Assembly (NCBI GenBank): GCA_028386065.3 | Contig: JAKUCV010000253.1 | Span: 194,656 to 258,655, forward strand | DNA: 64,000 nucleotides | Direction: 5' to 3' | Source: Turnera subulata | Taxonomy: Eukaryota; Streptophyta; Magnoliopsida; Malpighiales; Passifloraceae | Part shown: piece after piece, positions 1 through 8,423 of the stretch | Layout: every line of letters starts with the position of its first letter | Numbering within the stretch: the stretch's first letter is position 1 | Made by a program: the position numbers and the translations under genes | Notes under the pieces: generated by a model | Told to the model about the DNA's origin: nothing | Database searches by the model: none | Seen by the model: only the letters and a program-made list of their open reading frames with translations

Positions 1-735
1 TAATGTTTTCTTCAAATCATCAACTTGATACTTAAGAGATTCATTCTCTTTGCCCATTTCAACACAAGCACATACATTAGAGGATATCTTCTCGTTAAGT
101 TCATTGCAAGACATATTAAGAGCATGCTTTTCTTTTTCAAGCCTATCAATTTTACTTGACAACTCATCCTTATCATTTGATAATAATTCTACATTATTTT
201 CTAAGGTCTTATTCTGTTTCTTTAAGTTCTTATTAACAGTTGAGACAGAAATGAATTTACTATACAGTTCACTAAATGCATTTTGCAGTTCTTCAAATGT
301 ATAATCATCATTCGAATAGGAAGTACTTACCTCTTTCGGAGATTCTTCCTTTGCCATGAAACAGAGGTTGACAGTCTCATCTTGCTTGCTGTCGGTTTCC
401 TCATAGATGATTCCCAACATTTCCCACATCTCCTTGGCTGTTGCGCAGCACGAGATTATTTGATAGTCATTCGGATTGACCGCACATTGGAGCATGTGTA
501 TCGTCTTGGAGTGGTTTTCGATTCTCTGGATGTCATCTTCGTTGTACCCCACTTCCGTCCTTGTTGGAACTTGAACACCATTCTTTATCACCAACCAAGC
601 TGCGAAATTGTTGGCTTGGATGAAAATTCTCATCCTATCCTTCCAATATGCATAATTTGTCCCGTCAAAGAACGGTGCACGGGTAGTGGATTGTCCTTCA
701 GCGATTCCTGCATACAAATAACTTGAAGAAGCCAT
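1..735 (-). CDS. gag: gag polyprotein, short form, partial at left edge (element A)
   Basis: Open for 245 codons with no stop from the ATG at 735 to the window edge. It is a capsid-type gag that packages element RNA in cytoplasmic virus-like particles. The N-terminus (MASSSYLYAGIAEG, then FDGTNYAYWKDRMR) is the DUF4219/UBN2-type gag start of copia elements. After about residue 125 the protein jumps from IYEETDS to KQDETVNLCFMAK. It therefore lacks the region that in element B holds the rest of the capsid helices and the first CCHC zinc knuckle; element D has the same junction. A long coiled coil rich in K, E, L and N follows. The start lies about 40 bases downstream of the PBS, as in the sister copies. 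The open frame suggests a young copy or retained function of the short form. Confidence 0.85.
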   Translation of the reverse strand, partial: MASSSYLYAGIAEGQSTTRAPFFDGTNYAYWKDRMRIFIQANNFAAWLVIKNGVQVPTRTEVGYNEDDIQRIENHSKTIHMLQCAVNPNDYQIISCCATAKEMWEMLGIIYEETDSKQDETVNLCFMAKEESPKEVSTSYSNDDYTFEELQNAFSELYSKFISVSTVNKNLKKQNKTLENNVELLSNDKDELSSKIDRLEKEKHALNMSCNELNEKISSNVCACVEMGKENESLKYQVDDLKKTL

Positions 736-774
736 AGAAAGTTTCTCTCAAACGGTTAAGTCTTCAGAGAGTTA

Positions 775-787
775 GGCCCCGCTACCA
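775..787 (-). other. Primer binding site of element A
   Basis: On the minus strand the LTR end is followed by AT and TGGTAGCGGGGCC. The position and the TGG start fit a tRNA 3'-CCA primer site. It differs from the canonical initiator-Met site TGGTATCAGAGCC, as do those of the sister elements. Confidence 0.7.
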
Positions 788-789
788 AT

Positions 790-2460
790 TGTTAGAACAA
801 TAGCCCTTCGCTAGAGGGGGGTGAATAGCGATAATCTAATTAAAACGAAATAGGCAGGAATCAAATGCGGAATTGAAAGATTGAAGAACACAACCAATTT
901 ATCCTGGTTCACACACACTCTACTAGTGTGGCTAATCCAGCCCTTCAAGTCTCACTTGAAAATTTCACTATCTAGTGTTAAGCTTACGGGTGCTTAACAA
1001 ACCGTTACAACCTAGGAATTCTAGTCACAAGAATCCTAAACCTGAGAGTTCAAGTCACATAAACCTCAACACACTTGCTTGAAGATACCTCACTTCAAAA
1101 CTTCTCACATAAGAAGATATACCCTCTTCCTATGAATCTCAACAAGGGAACTAACCTCCCTTAAGGTGTATGAATATACAATTCAATCACTCAAACAAAG
1201 AACTCTCTCAATGAGCAAATATGAGTATACAAGTAAAGCTCTAAAAGGCAACTCTCAAATCCTCAATAGGATATTGGCTCAATAATAATTTTGATGAATG
1301 TATGGAATGAATGCTTGAATGTTGAGAGTTGATTTATCTCCAAAACAGAGCTAAAAATGCTCAATTTATAGCTCTGAAAAGTTATAGAGCCGTTTTAAAT
1401 CCACCCAAAAACAATCTTAAACAAAACATAGTGGGTGCTAAAAAGTTGTCAGCTCAACGGCTAAAACATCGATGTTTAAAGGTAGAACATCGATGTTTTG
1501 CCCATTAAATTTGAATTTTGGGCTAACGGTAACTAAAACATCGATGTTCTCCATCCCAACATCGATGTTATTTTGATTCTGTGAAAATGAGATGAAAACT
1601 GATCTATGAAGAACATCGATGTTTTCATTCCAACATCGATGTTATTTTGCTTCTGTGAAAAATGATTGAAGCTAAGCATTTGAAGAACATCGATGTTATG
1701 GAATAGAACATCGATGTTTTGCTTATGCAAAAGTGTTTTCAAATGCAACGGTCATGAGAACATCGATGTTTGGGATGCCAACATCGATGTTCTTAGCCTT
1801 CTGCCAACATTTGGAAAAATGGTTGAAACCAAGAACATCGATGTTTGGAATGCCAACATCGATGTTATTTGCCTACTGCCGTTTTTGAAAAATTCTTTGA
1901 AGGCAGGAACATCGATGTTTAGAAAACACCATCGATGTTATTTTGGCTCGGCAAAAACAAATTAAAACTGACCATTATGGAACATCGATGTTACAAATGG
2001 GAACATCGATGTTGTGACTAGTTTTAAAAGCAACGGTCACTAGAACATCGATGTTTGGGATGCCAACATCGATGTTCTGAGCCTTCTGCCTGTTTTGAAG
2101 AATTGTGCAAAGGCAGGAACATCGATGTTTAAATCCACAACATCGATGTTCATGGCTCGAAAAACATTTTTATGCTTGGAAGTATGTTATGTTATGCATG
2201 AGCAAAATTCATCTTATTTTGAGCCAATGTCCTAGAAGAGTTGAGTGTTATACCTTGTACAATTTATGGATCTAACTCTTCTTTCTTGGCTCTTCAATTC
2301 TTGTGCTCATTCATTTTGATCCTTTGCTCTTGAATGGTTTCTTGTGCTTGAGGATTGGTTTGACTTCATTTCTTTTTGCTTCTTCTTTGTCATGATCTTG
2401 AATTGGTTTGTCAATTATCAAAACCTGTCATGAATGAACCATGAAGACATAGGTTCTAAC
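790..2460 (-). repeat. 5' LTR of element A
   Basis: Its inner end (790 on the plus strand, TGTTAGAACAATAGCCC) is the complement of the family 3' terminus TATTGTTCTAACA. Its outer end at 2460 matches the family 5' terminus with the first base changed. Length is about 1.67 kb. Most of the promoter-proximal half is an array of AACATCGATGTT palindromes (1465-2150). Confidence 0.85.
1465..2150. repeat. Array of AACATCGATGTT palindromes (element A LTR)
   Basis: About twenty copies of the 12-bp palindrome, mostly in close pairs with 9-10 bases between partners. The sequence between pairs has diverged but often contains CAACGGTCA or its complement. The many short apparent ORFs here (runs of NIDV, TSMF, HRCS) are only this motif read in three frames. 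Confidence 0.95.
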
Positions 2461-2461
2461 T

Positions 2462-2674
2462 ACAGTGTTTGTGAGTTATTAAAGTCTTCCGCTGTGCATT
2501 ATTTTTACTATTATTGGGCCATTGGGCCAGTTGAGTTATTGTTGTTGTTTTTATTCTGGGCTGTTGAGCCCGGATATATATTGTATACACTGTATGCTGG
2601 GCTTTGTTGGGTTGGTTTGTCACAGTTCCGGCACGTGTTTACTGTGTACGGTAAATACGGGTCGGGGCGTTTCA
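2462..2674 (+). repeat. Remnant 3' end of the 5' LTR of element F
   Basis: GGGCC-rich sequence ending CGGGGCGTTTCA, an imperfect inverted copy of the start TGTAACAGCCCGG at 5030. TT and TGGTAGCGGAGCG follow, as expected for an LTR end and PBS. The rest was displaced by insertion of element A. Confidence 0.5.
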
Positions 2675-2971
2675 TTTTGGTAGCGGAGCGGGCGTTAGGT
2701 CTTGTTGGGCAGTCTATGTGTGTTTGATGTCCTTATTTGCATAGTTCGCTCCATTTGTTTATTATTTTATATCATTTTAGTTAGTGCATTATGGATCCAG
2801 TCAAGGGACGCCAGCTGTCAAAGAGCGTACACATATGAGGTAAATGATGTCATAAATAAGCAGAAATATAAATATTATTGATGATACTGATATTTTCATT
2901 ACAAACATAAATATTATTAATATTGCTAAAAACAGAAATATTACATTGATATTTTAAAAATAAAAATACAT
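2675..2971. other. Leader and spacer of element F, no gene seen
   Basis: Starts with the PBS-like motif at 2678-2690. An ATG at about 2790 opens only about 15 codons. The rest is AT-rich with no recognisable coding sequence. Confidence 0.4.
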
Positions 2972-3655
2972 TTATCTTCTCTGAACGACGTTGACCCTAA
3001 AGCTATTGGGGTCGTTGTTGATGTTGACTTGGATGCTGTCGCTCCACGAGAACCACATGCCGCCCCTGTTGTCCTGGCCTGGAAGCTCGAACCGGTTTGC
3101 TTGAGGGAACCGGAGTGGGATGAGACCGTGATCGTCTTAAGGTTGCCACTGGGTCTCCGTGAGAAGAACCATGTTTGGTTTGTATTGGTTCTTCAGGTCC
3201 CTCAGAGTACGCGAGAACTCCTGGGAACGCCTAGCGACTCCTCTGCAGTTCCATACCAGTAGTCGGGCCTTGGGCCAAGTTACGGGCAGACGAGTGACTC
3301 TGGGCATGCTCTGGGCCGTCATCGAGAGCTGGTAGTAGGTGCCTTGCTCCAGGAAATGGCAAGTGGACTCCAGGTTGAACTCCTGAAGTCTTTTGGAGAT
3401 GAAGAACATGATGGAGTTTGCCGATCCGTAGTAGGAGGTCCTCAGAGTGCCATGGTGCTCCAGGAAGAACGTCTCTTTCATGGGAGTGACGAAGAATCGT
3501 GATGAGTAGAGTTCGTCGACGAAGACTAGACGCGGCATCCTGCTGAGCTCGTTCGGTAGTTCTTCAGCATGCTCGTTGACCATGCTGTAGGCCGGACGGT
3601 TTCTTCTGCCTAGATTGGCACCTTCGACGAAGAAGACTGATGAGGGAGCAGGCAT
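2972..3655 (-). pseudogene. Antisense ORF1 with truncated EEP (LINE endonuclease-like) domain, copy in F
   Basis: A frame of exactly 684 bp (228 codons with the stop) broken by one TAA at about codon 173. Residues 1-125 are a conserved unrecognised domain (MPAPSSVFFVEGA, RRNR, ELPNEL, RMPRLVFVDELYSSRFFV, SIMFFISKRLQEF). From about residue 140 it resembles the start of the endonuclease/exonuclease/phosphatase fold of plant LINEs: VWNCRG, RTLRDLKNQYKPNMVLLTET, later GGMWFSW. It stops before the catalytic Asp and His motifs, so nuclease activity is unlikely. Three further copies (15533-16216, 37664-38347, 59487-60170) have the same length. It runs opposite to the host element and has a TATA box 111-117 bp upstream. 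Function unknown; conserved length and sequence suggest past selection as a protein. Confidence 0.75.
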
Positions 3656-3765
3656 GTTGTGTTAAGACGTGTGGGTGTTTTGTTTTTCAGAGTTTTGTGG
3701 TTTTGGTTGCCTGAATGTTTTGCTGCTTTTAGATGTTTTGATGATTTACACCTCACCGCTTCGTC

Positions 3766-3772
3766 TTTTATA
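3766..3772 (-). promoter_or_regulatory. TATA box for antisense ORF1 (element F)
   Basis: TATAAAAG on the minus strand 111-117 bases upstream of the ORF1 start. The other three ORF1 copies have a TATAAA motif at nearly the same distance. Confidence 0.55.
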
Positions 3773-4475
3773 CTCTTATGGGGAGCGTGGTTATTGTTTT
3801 CGATTTTCAAGACTTGCTTTTTGAAAATTTGCCGTTGCTTTCATTTATTGCCTTGTTACTTTACACGTTTTTCCGGCTACAATGCCAGAGTTTTTCAGCC
3901 TTTTACCATTTTATGATTTTCTTTCGCTCTGGCTACTTTGTCCTTTCTTTTCATGGTTTTCTATATTTTGCTGCATCTTTTATCACATGCATTCGTGACC
4001 GTTGATGCTAGAATGATGGGACCACACCTCGAGTAGAGTGCATGTGCGACAAGTTTACAGCTGTTTGGACACCGTGGAGAGATACAAGACTTGACAGACG
4101 TTTTTGGCTCATGCGAAAATTGTGAACAAGTGGGTACGTTTCTTTCGAGGGACACAGGACGCTCTCGTGATCGTCACCGTTAGTTGTGCGTATCACGTTT
4201 CTTGGGTTCGAGGGTGTTCACGTCCGATATGAGCACCGACCATGAAAACGTGTTTTGTTTTAACTTCTTTATATTTTAGTTTTGGTTAAACGAGATTTAA
4301 TTTTTAATTTATTTATATTTGATTTTATATTCTTATTGTTGATTTTTGTTTTGCTTTGAGATGTTTTTAACTTTCTGTTAGCATGAGTTTACATAATTTA
4401 ATAAGAGATTTTGATCTAAATAGAAAGCTTATTTTATTTATTTTATAATAGTTTTACAACAAGAGAAGAAGTACT
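3773..4475. other. Spacer between the two antisense ORFs of F, no gene seen
   Basis: AT-rich intergenic sequence. Short frames on both strands have no recognisable product. It corresponds in position to the spacer 16314-16889 of element C. Confidence 0.4.
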
Positions 4476-4870
4476 CTATGGAGCTACTTGCTTCTCAAGA
4501 TCTTTTACAAGTTTTTGTACGTTCTTCATGTGAGGGAAGAGCTCCGCCCACGCCAGTTCGATTTGCAACACCGCGAGCTGATCTTCTTCAGTGAGACGTT
4601 CAGCTGCGTCAGTGTCTGCTGCGGAGTGCTGCTCTCAGCTATCGCCTTGCCCTTCTTATCCTCAACTTTCTTGATGACACGTTTCTTTCGTCGTTTTGGG
4701 GAGACCACCATGTGCTCCTTCAAGCCGATGATGTTGGTTTTGAACCGCTTCTTGGGAGGTTCTTCATCGGAGCTTGTCGGGAAGGCAGTGCCGCCGATGT
4801 AGCTGTTGTTCTCGGAGTCTGAGGTTGTTCGAGATCGGATTGGAGATGACTGTGTGAGTTTGCCAGTCAT
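4476..4870 (-). pseudogene. Antisense ORF2, basic coiled-coil protein, frameshifted copy in F
   Basis: Homologous to the ORF at 16890-17273 in element C: shared SPIRxRTTSD start, Pro/Glu-rich linker, basic cluster (SPKRRKKRVIKK), then KGKxIAxSSTPxQTL and KKISS. A one-base deletion near 4565 shifts the frame, so the literal ORF ends early at 4526. In the other frame the C-terminal coiled coil continues (VQKLVKDLEKQVAP) to a TAG at 4476. About 130 residues if intact. The basic cluster could be a nuclear localisation or nucleic-acid binding signal and the C-terminus could dimerise. No known family recognised. Confidence 0.65.
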
Positions 4871-5016
4871 GAGGTTTGGTTCTTATAGAGGACGAGATGT
4901 CGCTTAAGGGTATAAGCGGTATCTCGGGTTGAGGTTGGACACCTGGCAGAGTGTGCCAGAAGCTTATCATGGCAGGACCCACGGATAAGACGGAATTTCA
5001 GGGACGAAATTTTTTT

Positions 5017-5029
5017 AAGGGGGGTAGAA
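5017..5029 (+). other. Polypurine tract of element F
   Basis: AAGGGGGGTAGAA immediately before the LTR start TGTAACAG. It would prime plus-strand DNA synthesis and sets the orientation of F as plus. Confidence 0.7.
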
Positions 5030-6055
5030 TGTAACAGCCCGGGTAAAAATTTGGATTTTTACCGGGTCTGTAAAAGTCTTTTTACCGTGATTTACCTAGA
5101 ATTAATCTTGGGTAATTAATTCAAGGTAAATCGAGCGTCGTTTTTTGAAACCGAAAGTTTTCCCGCGCTCGTGATTTTTCCGTGGATTTTTAGGGCCTAA
5201 GTCGGTATTTTTCGGGTCCCGAAATTTTCAAAAAAAACACTCCCGAAAATAACTAAGGGGGTATCCGTTATTTTCTGGTCCGGACCGGACTCGCTCCATA
5301 ATGCAGACAAGCTGCATTATTGAACGTTCACAGGTTGAACAGTTCATCCACAGCTTTTAAAAAGAAATTAGGCAGAAGAAGGGGGAAGGAAGAGGAGAGG
5401 AAGAAAAAAAAAAAAGAAGAAAGAAAAAAAAATGAGAAAGAGAAGGAGAGAAAAAAAAAGAAAGAAGAAAAAAATGGAGAGAAAAGGAAAAAAAAAAAGA
5501 AAACGGGAAGGAAAAAGAAAAGAAGAAGGAAGAAATGAAAAACCGGAAAGAAAAAAAAAGAAAAGGGGAAGGCGCCGCCACCACCATCTTCGTCTCCACC
5601 AACCACCGCCGGACCACCACCACTCACCACTGCCGCTGCACGCACCAACTGCAGCCGCACCTGACACCTCCGCCCGACTTCACCTCCTCGTCGCAGCCAC
5701 GCCTCCTTCCCTCCCTCGCTGCAACCACCGGACCACGAGTCCTCACCGCCCGGATCCGCCCGAGTCCACCTCTTCCTCACCCAACGCCGCCGACCCAAGT
5801 CGCAGCAGACCTTCCCTCGTGCACACCGCCGTCGCCCTTCCACGCCTGCAGACTGTCGCGCACGCCTCGCCACCGTCGCCTTCTCGCCATCCCGTGTCGC
5901 TGCCGCCTCTGCAAGTGAAGGTGAGCCGTGAAGAAGACGACCCGGACATGGTTCGCGGGTCGCCGGGTTGACCCGGATTTCAGGGTTGTGTTGGGCTAGT
6001 TTGGGCTGGGATGCTGGGCTTGGGTGAAGCTGAGGATTGGGCTGGCGCGGGTCTG
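5030..6055 (+). repeat. 3' LTR of element F, truncated by insertion of B
   Basis: Begins TGTAACAGCCCGGG after the polypurine tract. It contains a purine-rich tract (5357-5575), then a GC-rich, pyrimidine-biased stretch to about 5900. It ends abruptly at GTCTG where a SIRE-type LTR begins. The poly-Lys and Pro-rich ORFs in this segment are composition artefacts. Confidence 0.65.
5357..5575 (+). repeat. Long near-homopurine tract
   Basis: About 220 bases almost entirely A and G, with only a few scattered pyrimidines, followed directly by CCGCCACCACC-type sequence on the same strand. Such strand asymmetry can form triplex or slipped structures. Confidence 0.85.
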
Positions 6056-6505
6056 TGTTAGAACTCATGCCTCCTTGTTTCATTTCAGGGTTTTGATAAT
6101 GACAAACCTTGGCTCAATTGATGACAACTTTGAAGCAAAAAGAAATCAAGCAAATATCAAGTACTCAACCCAAGTGATCAAGAATTCAAGTGAAGTTGGT
6201 CAAAGAGTTGAAGTGCAATGAGAGCAAAAGAAGTTAGGAATCTATTTTGTACAAGGTTTTGATATTGACAAACACATTCTATCAAGCAAAAAGAAATCAA
6301 GCAAACAAGTGCTCAACCAAAGTGATCAAGAACTCAAGTGAAGATATGATCAAGAGTTAAAGTGCAAAAAGAGCAAGAGAAGTTAGGACTCCTTTGTACA
6401 AGGTAAAACACTCAACTTCTCCTAGGCATTGGCTCAAAATAAAACAAGTTTTACTCATGCATTTCATAGCATCATTTCAATCACAAAATGTGCTTTCAAA
6501 TAATG

Positions 6506-7633
6506 AACATCGATGTAGTAAGTTTAGACATCGATGTTGCTGCCTTAAAACTTCTTTCAAAACGGGCAGTAAGGTCTGAACATCGATGTTGGCATCCCAA
6601 ACATCGATGTTCTCATGACCGTTGCACTTAAAAATGGTCTGCCCGATCAAAACATCGATGTTGCGATTTGAGACATCGATGTTCTTCATATTGATTTTTA
6701 ATCTTCTTGGCAGTAGCTCCAAAACATCGATGTTGGATTATAAAACATCGATGTTCNGATGAGTTAGGAACTCAAAATGTACAAGGGCAATGTCAAGCAA
6801 AAAGAAGTGAAGTCAAGAACAACTTGCTCAAGAATTGAAGTCAAGAGTTAAAGTGCAAAAAGAGCAAGAGAAGTTAGGACCCCTTTGTACAAGGTAAAAC
6901 ACTCAACTTCTCTTAGGCATTGGCTCAAAATAAAACAAGTTTTACTCATGCATTTCTTAGCATCATTTCAATCACAAAATGTGTTTTCAAATAATGAACA
7001 TCGATGTAGTAAGTTTAGACATCGATGTTGCTGCCTTAAAAGTTCTTCCAAAACGGGCAGTAAGGTCTGAACATCGATGTTGGCATCCCAAACATCGATG
7101 TTCGCATGACCGTTGCACTTAAAAATGGTCTGCCCGATCAAAACATCGATGTTGTGATTTTAAACATCGATGTTCTGTTTTTCCAAGGTTTTACAAAAGT
7201 TGGTAGAAGCGGAAAAACATCGATGTTCCAATGGCAACATCGATGTTCTGATATTTGGTTTCAAAATGAATTTTGCAGTAGCTCTAAAACATTGATGTTG
7301 GACTATAAAACATCGATGTTCTTGTGACCGTTGCTCAAAACATCGATGTTGGGAATTTAAACATCGATGTTGTGATAATTGTCTTCAAGTTGAATTTTGG
7401 CAGTAGCCATAAAACATCGATGTTTGAAACTGAAACATCGATGTTCTTGCATAACTCCTTTTATCATATTTTTGCGAAGCAAGAGAACATCGATGTTGGT
7501 TTAGAGAACATCGATGTTGAAAATGAAAACATCGATGTTCCCCAGACAAACATCGATGTTCTACTAGCTGTTGGAACAATAATTTAAAATTGTTGGCTAA
7601 AACATCGATGTTTGTAGGCAAAACATCGATGTT
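6506..7633. repeat. Array of AACATCGATGTT palindromes (B 5' LTR)
   Basis: More than thirty copies, mostly doublets. The first block appears twice because of the duplication around the N. A cluster at about 7485-7560 runs at close to 21-bp steps, like the quartet at 11690-11764 in the partner LTR. Confidence 0.95.
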
Positions 7634-7729
7634 CTGCCGTTGTAGCAGACAACTTTTTTTAGCACCCACTATGTTTTGTTTAAGGATGTTTTTGGGTGGA
7701 TTTAAAACGGCTCTATAACTTCTCAGAGC

Positions 7730-7737
7730 TATAAATT
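7730..7737 (+). promoter_or_regulatory. LTR TATA box (element B)
   Basis: TATAAATT preceded by AACGGCTCTATAA and followed by a CT-rich stretch (ACTCTCT). The same order of palindromes, AACGGCTCTAT, then TATA is seen before the internal sense ORFs of C and E. Confidence 0.6.
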
Positions 7738-8370
7738 GAGCATTTTTAGCTATGCTTCAAAATTAATCAACTCTCTACTTACATGCATTCATCTCATACA
7801 TTCAAATCAATCTTTGTTGAGCCAATATCCTATTGAGGATTTGAGAGTTGCCTTTTAGAGCTTCACTTGTACACTCATACCTGCTCTTTGAGAGAGTCTT
7901 TTGTTCTGAGTGATTGTGTATTCATACACCTTAAGGGAGGTTAGTTCCCTTGTTTAGATTCACAAGAAGAGGGTATATCTTCTTGTGTGAGAAGTCTTAA
8001 GGTGTGGTATCCTTAAGCAAGTCTAGGATTCTTGAGATTAGAATTCCTAGGAAAGTCTTGAAGTGAGATATCTTCAAGCAAGAGAGCTGAAGTTCATGTG
8101 ACTTGAACTTTCAAGGTTTAGGATTCTTGTGACTAGAATTCCTAGGTTGTAACGGTTTGTTAAGCACCCGTGAGCTTAACGTAGATCGTGAAATCTTCAA
8201 GTGAGACTTGAAGGGCTGGATTAGCCACACTAGTAGAGTATGTGTGAACCAGGATAAATTTCTTGTGTCCTTCATTCTTTCAATTCCGCATTTCATTCCT
8301 GCCTATTTCGTTTTAATTCGATTATCGCTATTCACCCCCCCCTCTAGCGAAGGGCTATTGTTCTAACAAT

Positions 8371-8383
8371 TGGTAGCGGAGCC
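8371..8383 (+). other. Primer binding site of element B
   Basis: TGGTAGCGGAGCC two bases after the LTR end CTAACA. It resembles the initiator-Met site TGGTATCAGAGCC but differs at two positions, shared by C and E. Confidence 0.75.
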
Positions 8384-8423
8384 TAACTCTCTGAAAAACT
8401 TAACAGTTTGAGAGAAATTTTCT

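Larger units (their letters stand above)
1..2460 (-). mobile_element. SIRE-type Ty1/copia element A (5' part, runs off left edge)
   Basis: On the minus strand this reads LTR (2460 to 790), primer binding site, then gag (735 to the window edge). It shares its short gag form with element D. The outer LTR end reads AGTTAGAAC where sister copies have TGTTAGAAC, so its first base is mutated. The right flank (2462 onward) looks like the end of a Ty3-type LTR, so A was inserted into element F. The other end and the target duplication lie outside the window. Confidence 0.9.
2462..6055 (+). mobile_element. Ty3-like non-autonomous element F with antisense ORFs
   Basis: The reading is: end of a 5' LTR (2462-2674, ending CGGGGCGTTTCA), a PBS-like TGGTAGCGGAGCG (2678-2690), an interior of 2.3 kb without gag or pol, a polypurine tract, and a 3' LTR from 5030 (TGTAACAGCCCGGG). 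The motif AAGGGGGGTAGAA before TGTAACA is typical of chromovirus-type Ty3 elements. The interior holds only two minus-strand ORFs also found in SIRE-type element C. Both LTRs are cut by later insertions (A on the left, B on the right), so their identity to each other cannot be tested here. Confidence 0.6.
6056..8368 (+). repeat. 5' LTR of element B (probably chimeric)
   Basis: TGTTAGAACTCATG to TATTGTTCTAACA, 2313 bp, against 1761 bp for the partner LTR at 10751. The excess is a second copy of the segment from the GAAGTTAGGA motif through the first palindromes (about 6380-6640 and 6870-7140), separated by an N at 6757. A TATA box (TATAAATT) lies at 7730-7737, after the palindrome array. Confidence 0.8.

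Noticed and set aside
283..726. 147-codon plus-strand ORF (also on the minus strand at 35519-35962)
   Set aside because: It is the complement of the gag N-terminus, conserved only because gag is.
1533..1965. Short ORFs rich in NIDV, TSMF and HRCS in all LTRs
   Set aside because: They are the palindrome AACATCGATGTT read in its three frames on either strand. They start and stop at random and are not conserved as proteins.
2434..2727. Hydrophobic 97-codon plus-strand ORF
   Set aside because: It crosses the end of element A's LTR, the F LTR end and the PBS, so it cannot be one gene.
2972..3655. Antisense ORF1 as simply part of an inserted LINE
   Set aside because: No LINE RT, poly-A or target duplication is nearby, and the 684-bp length and position are constant in four copies.
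5320..5971. Lys/Arg-rich and Pro/His-rich ORFs on both strands
   Set aside because: They follow from the homopurine tract and the GC-rich stretch in an LTR. No domain or conservation is visible.
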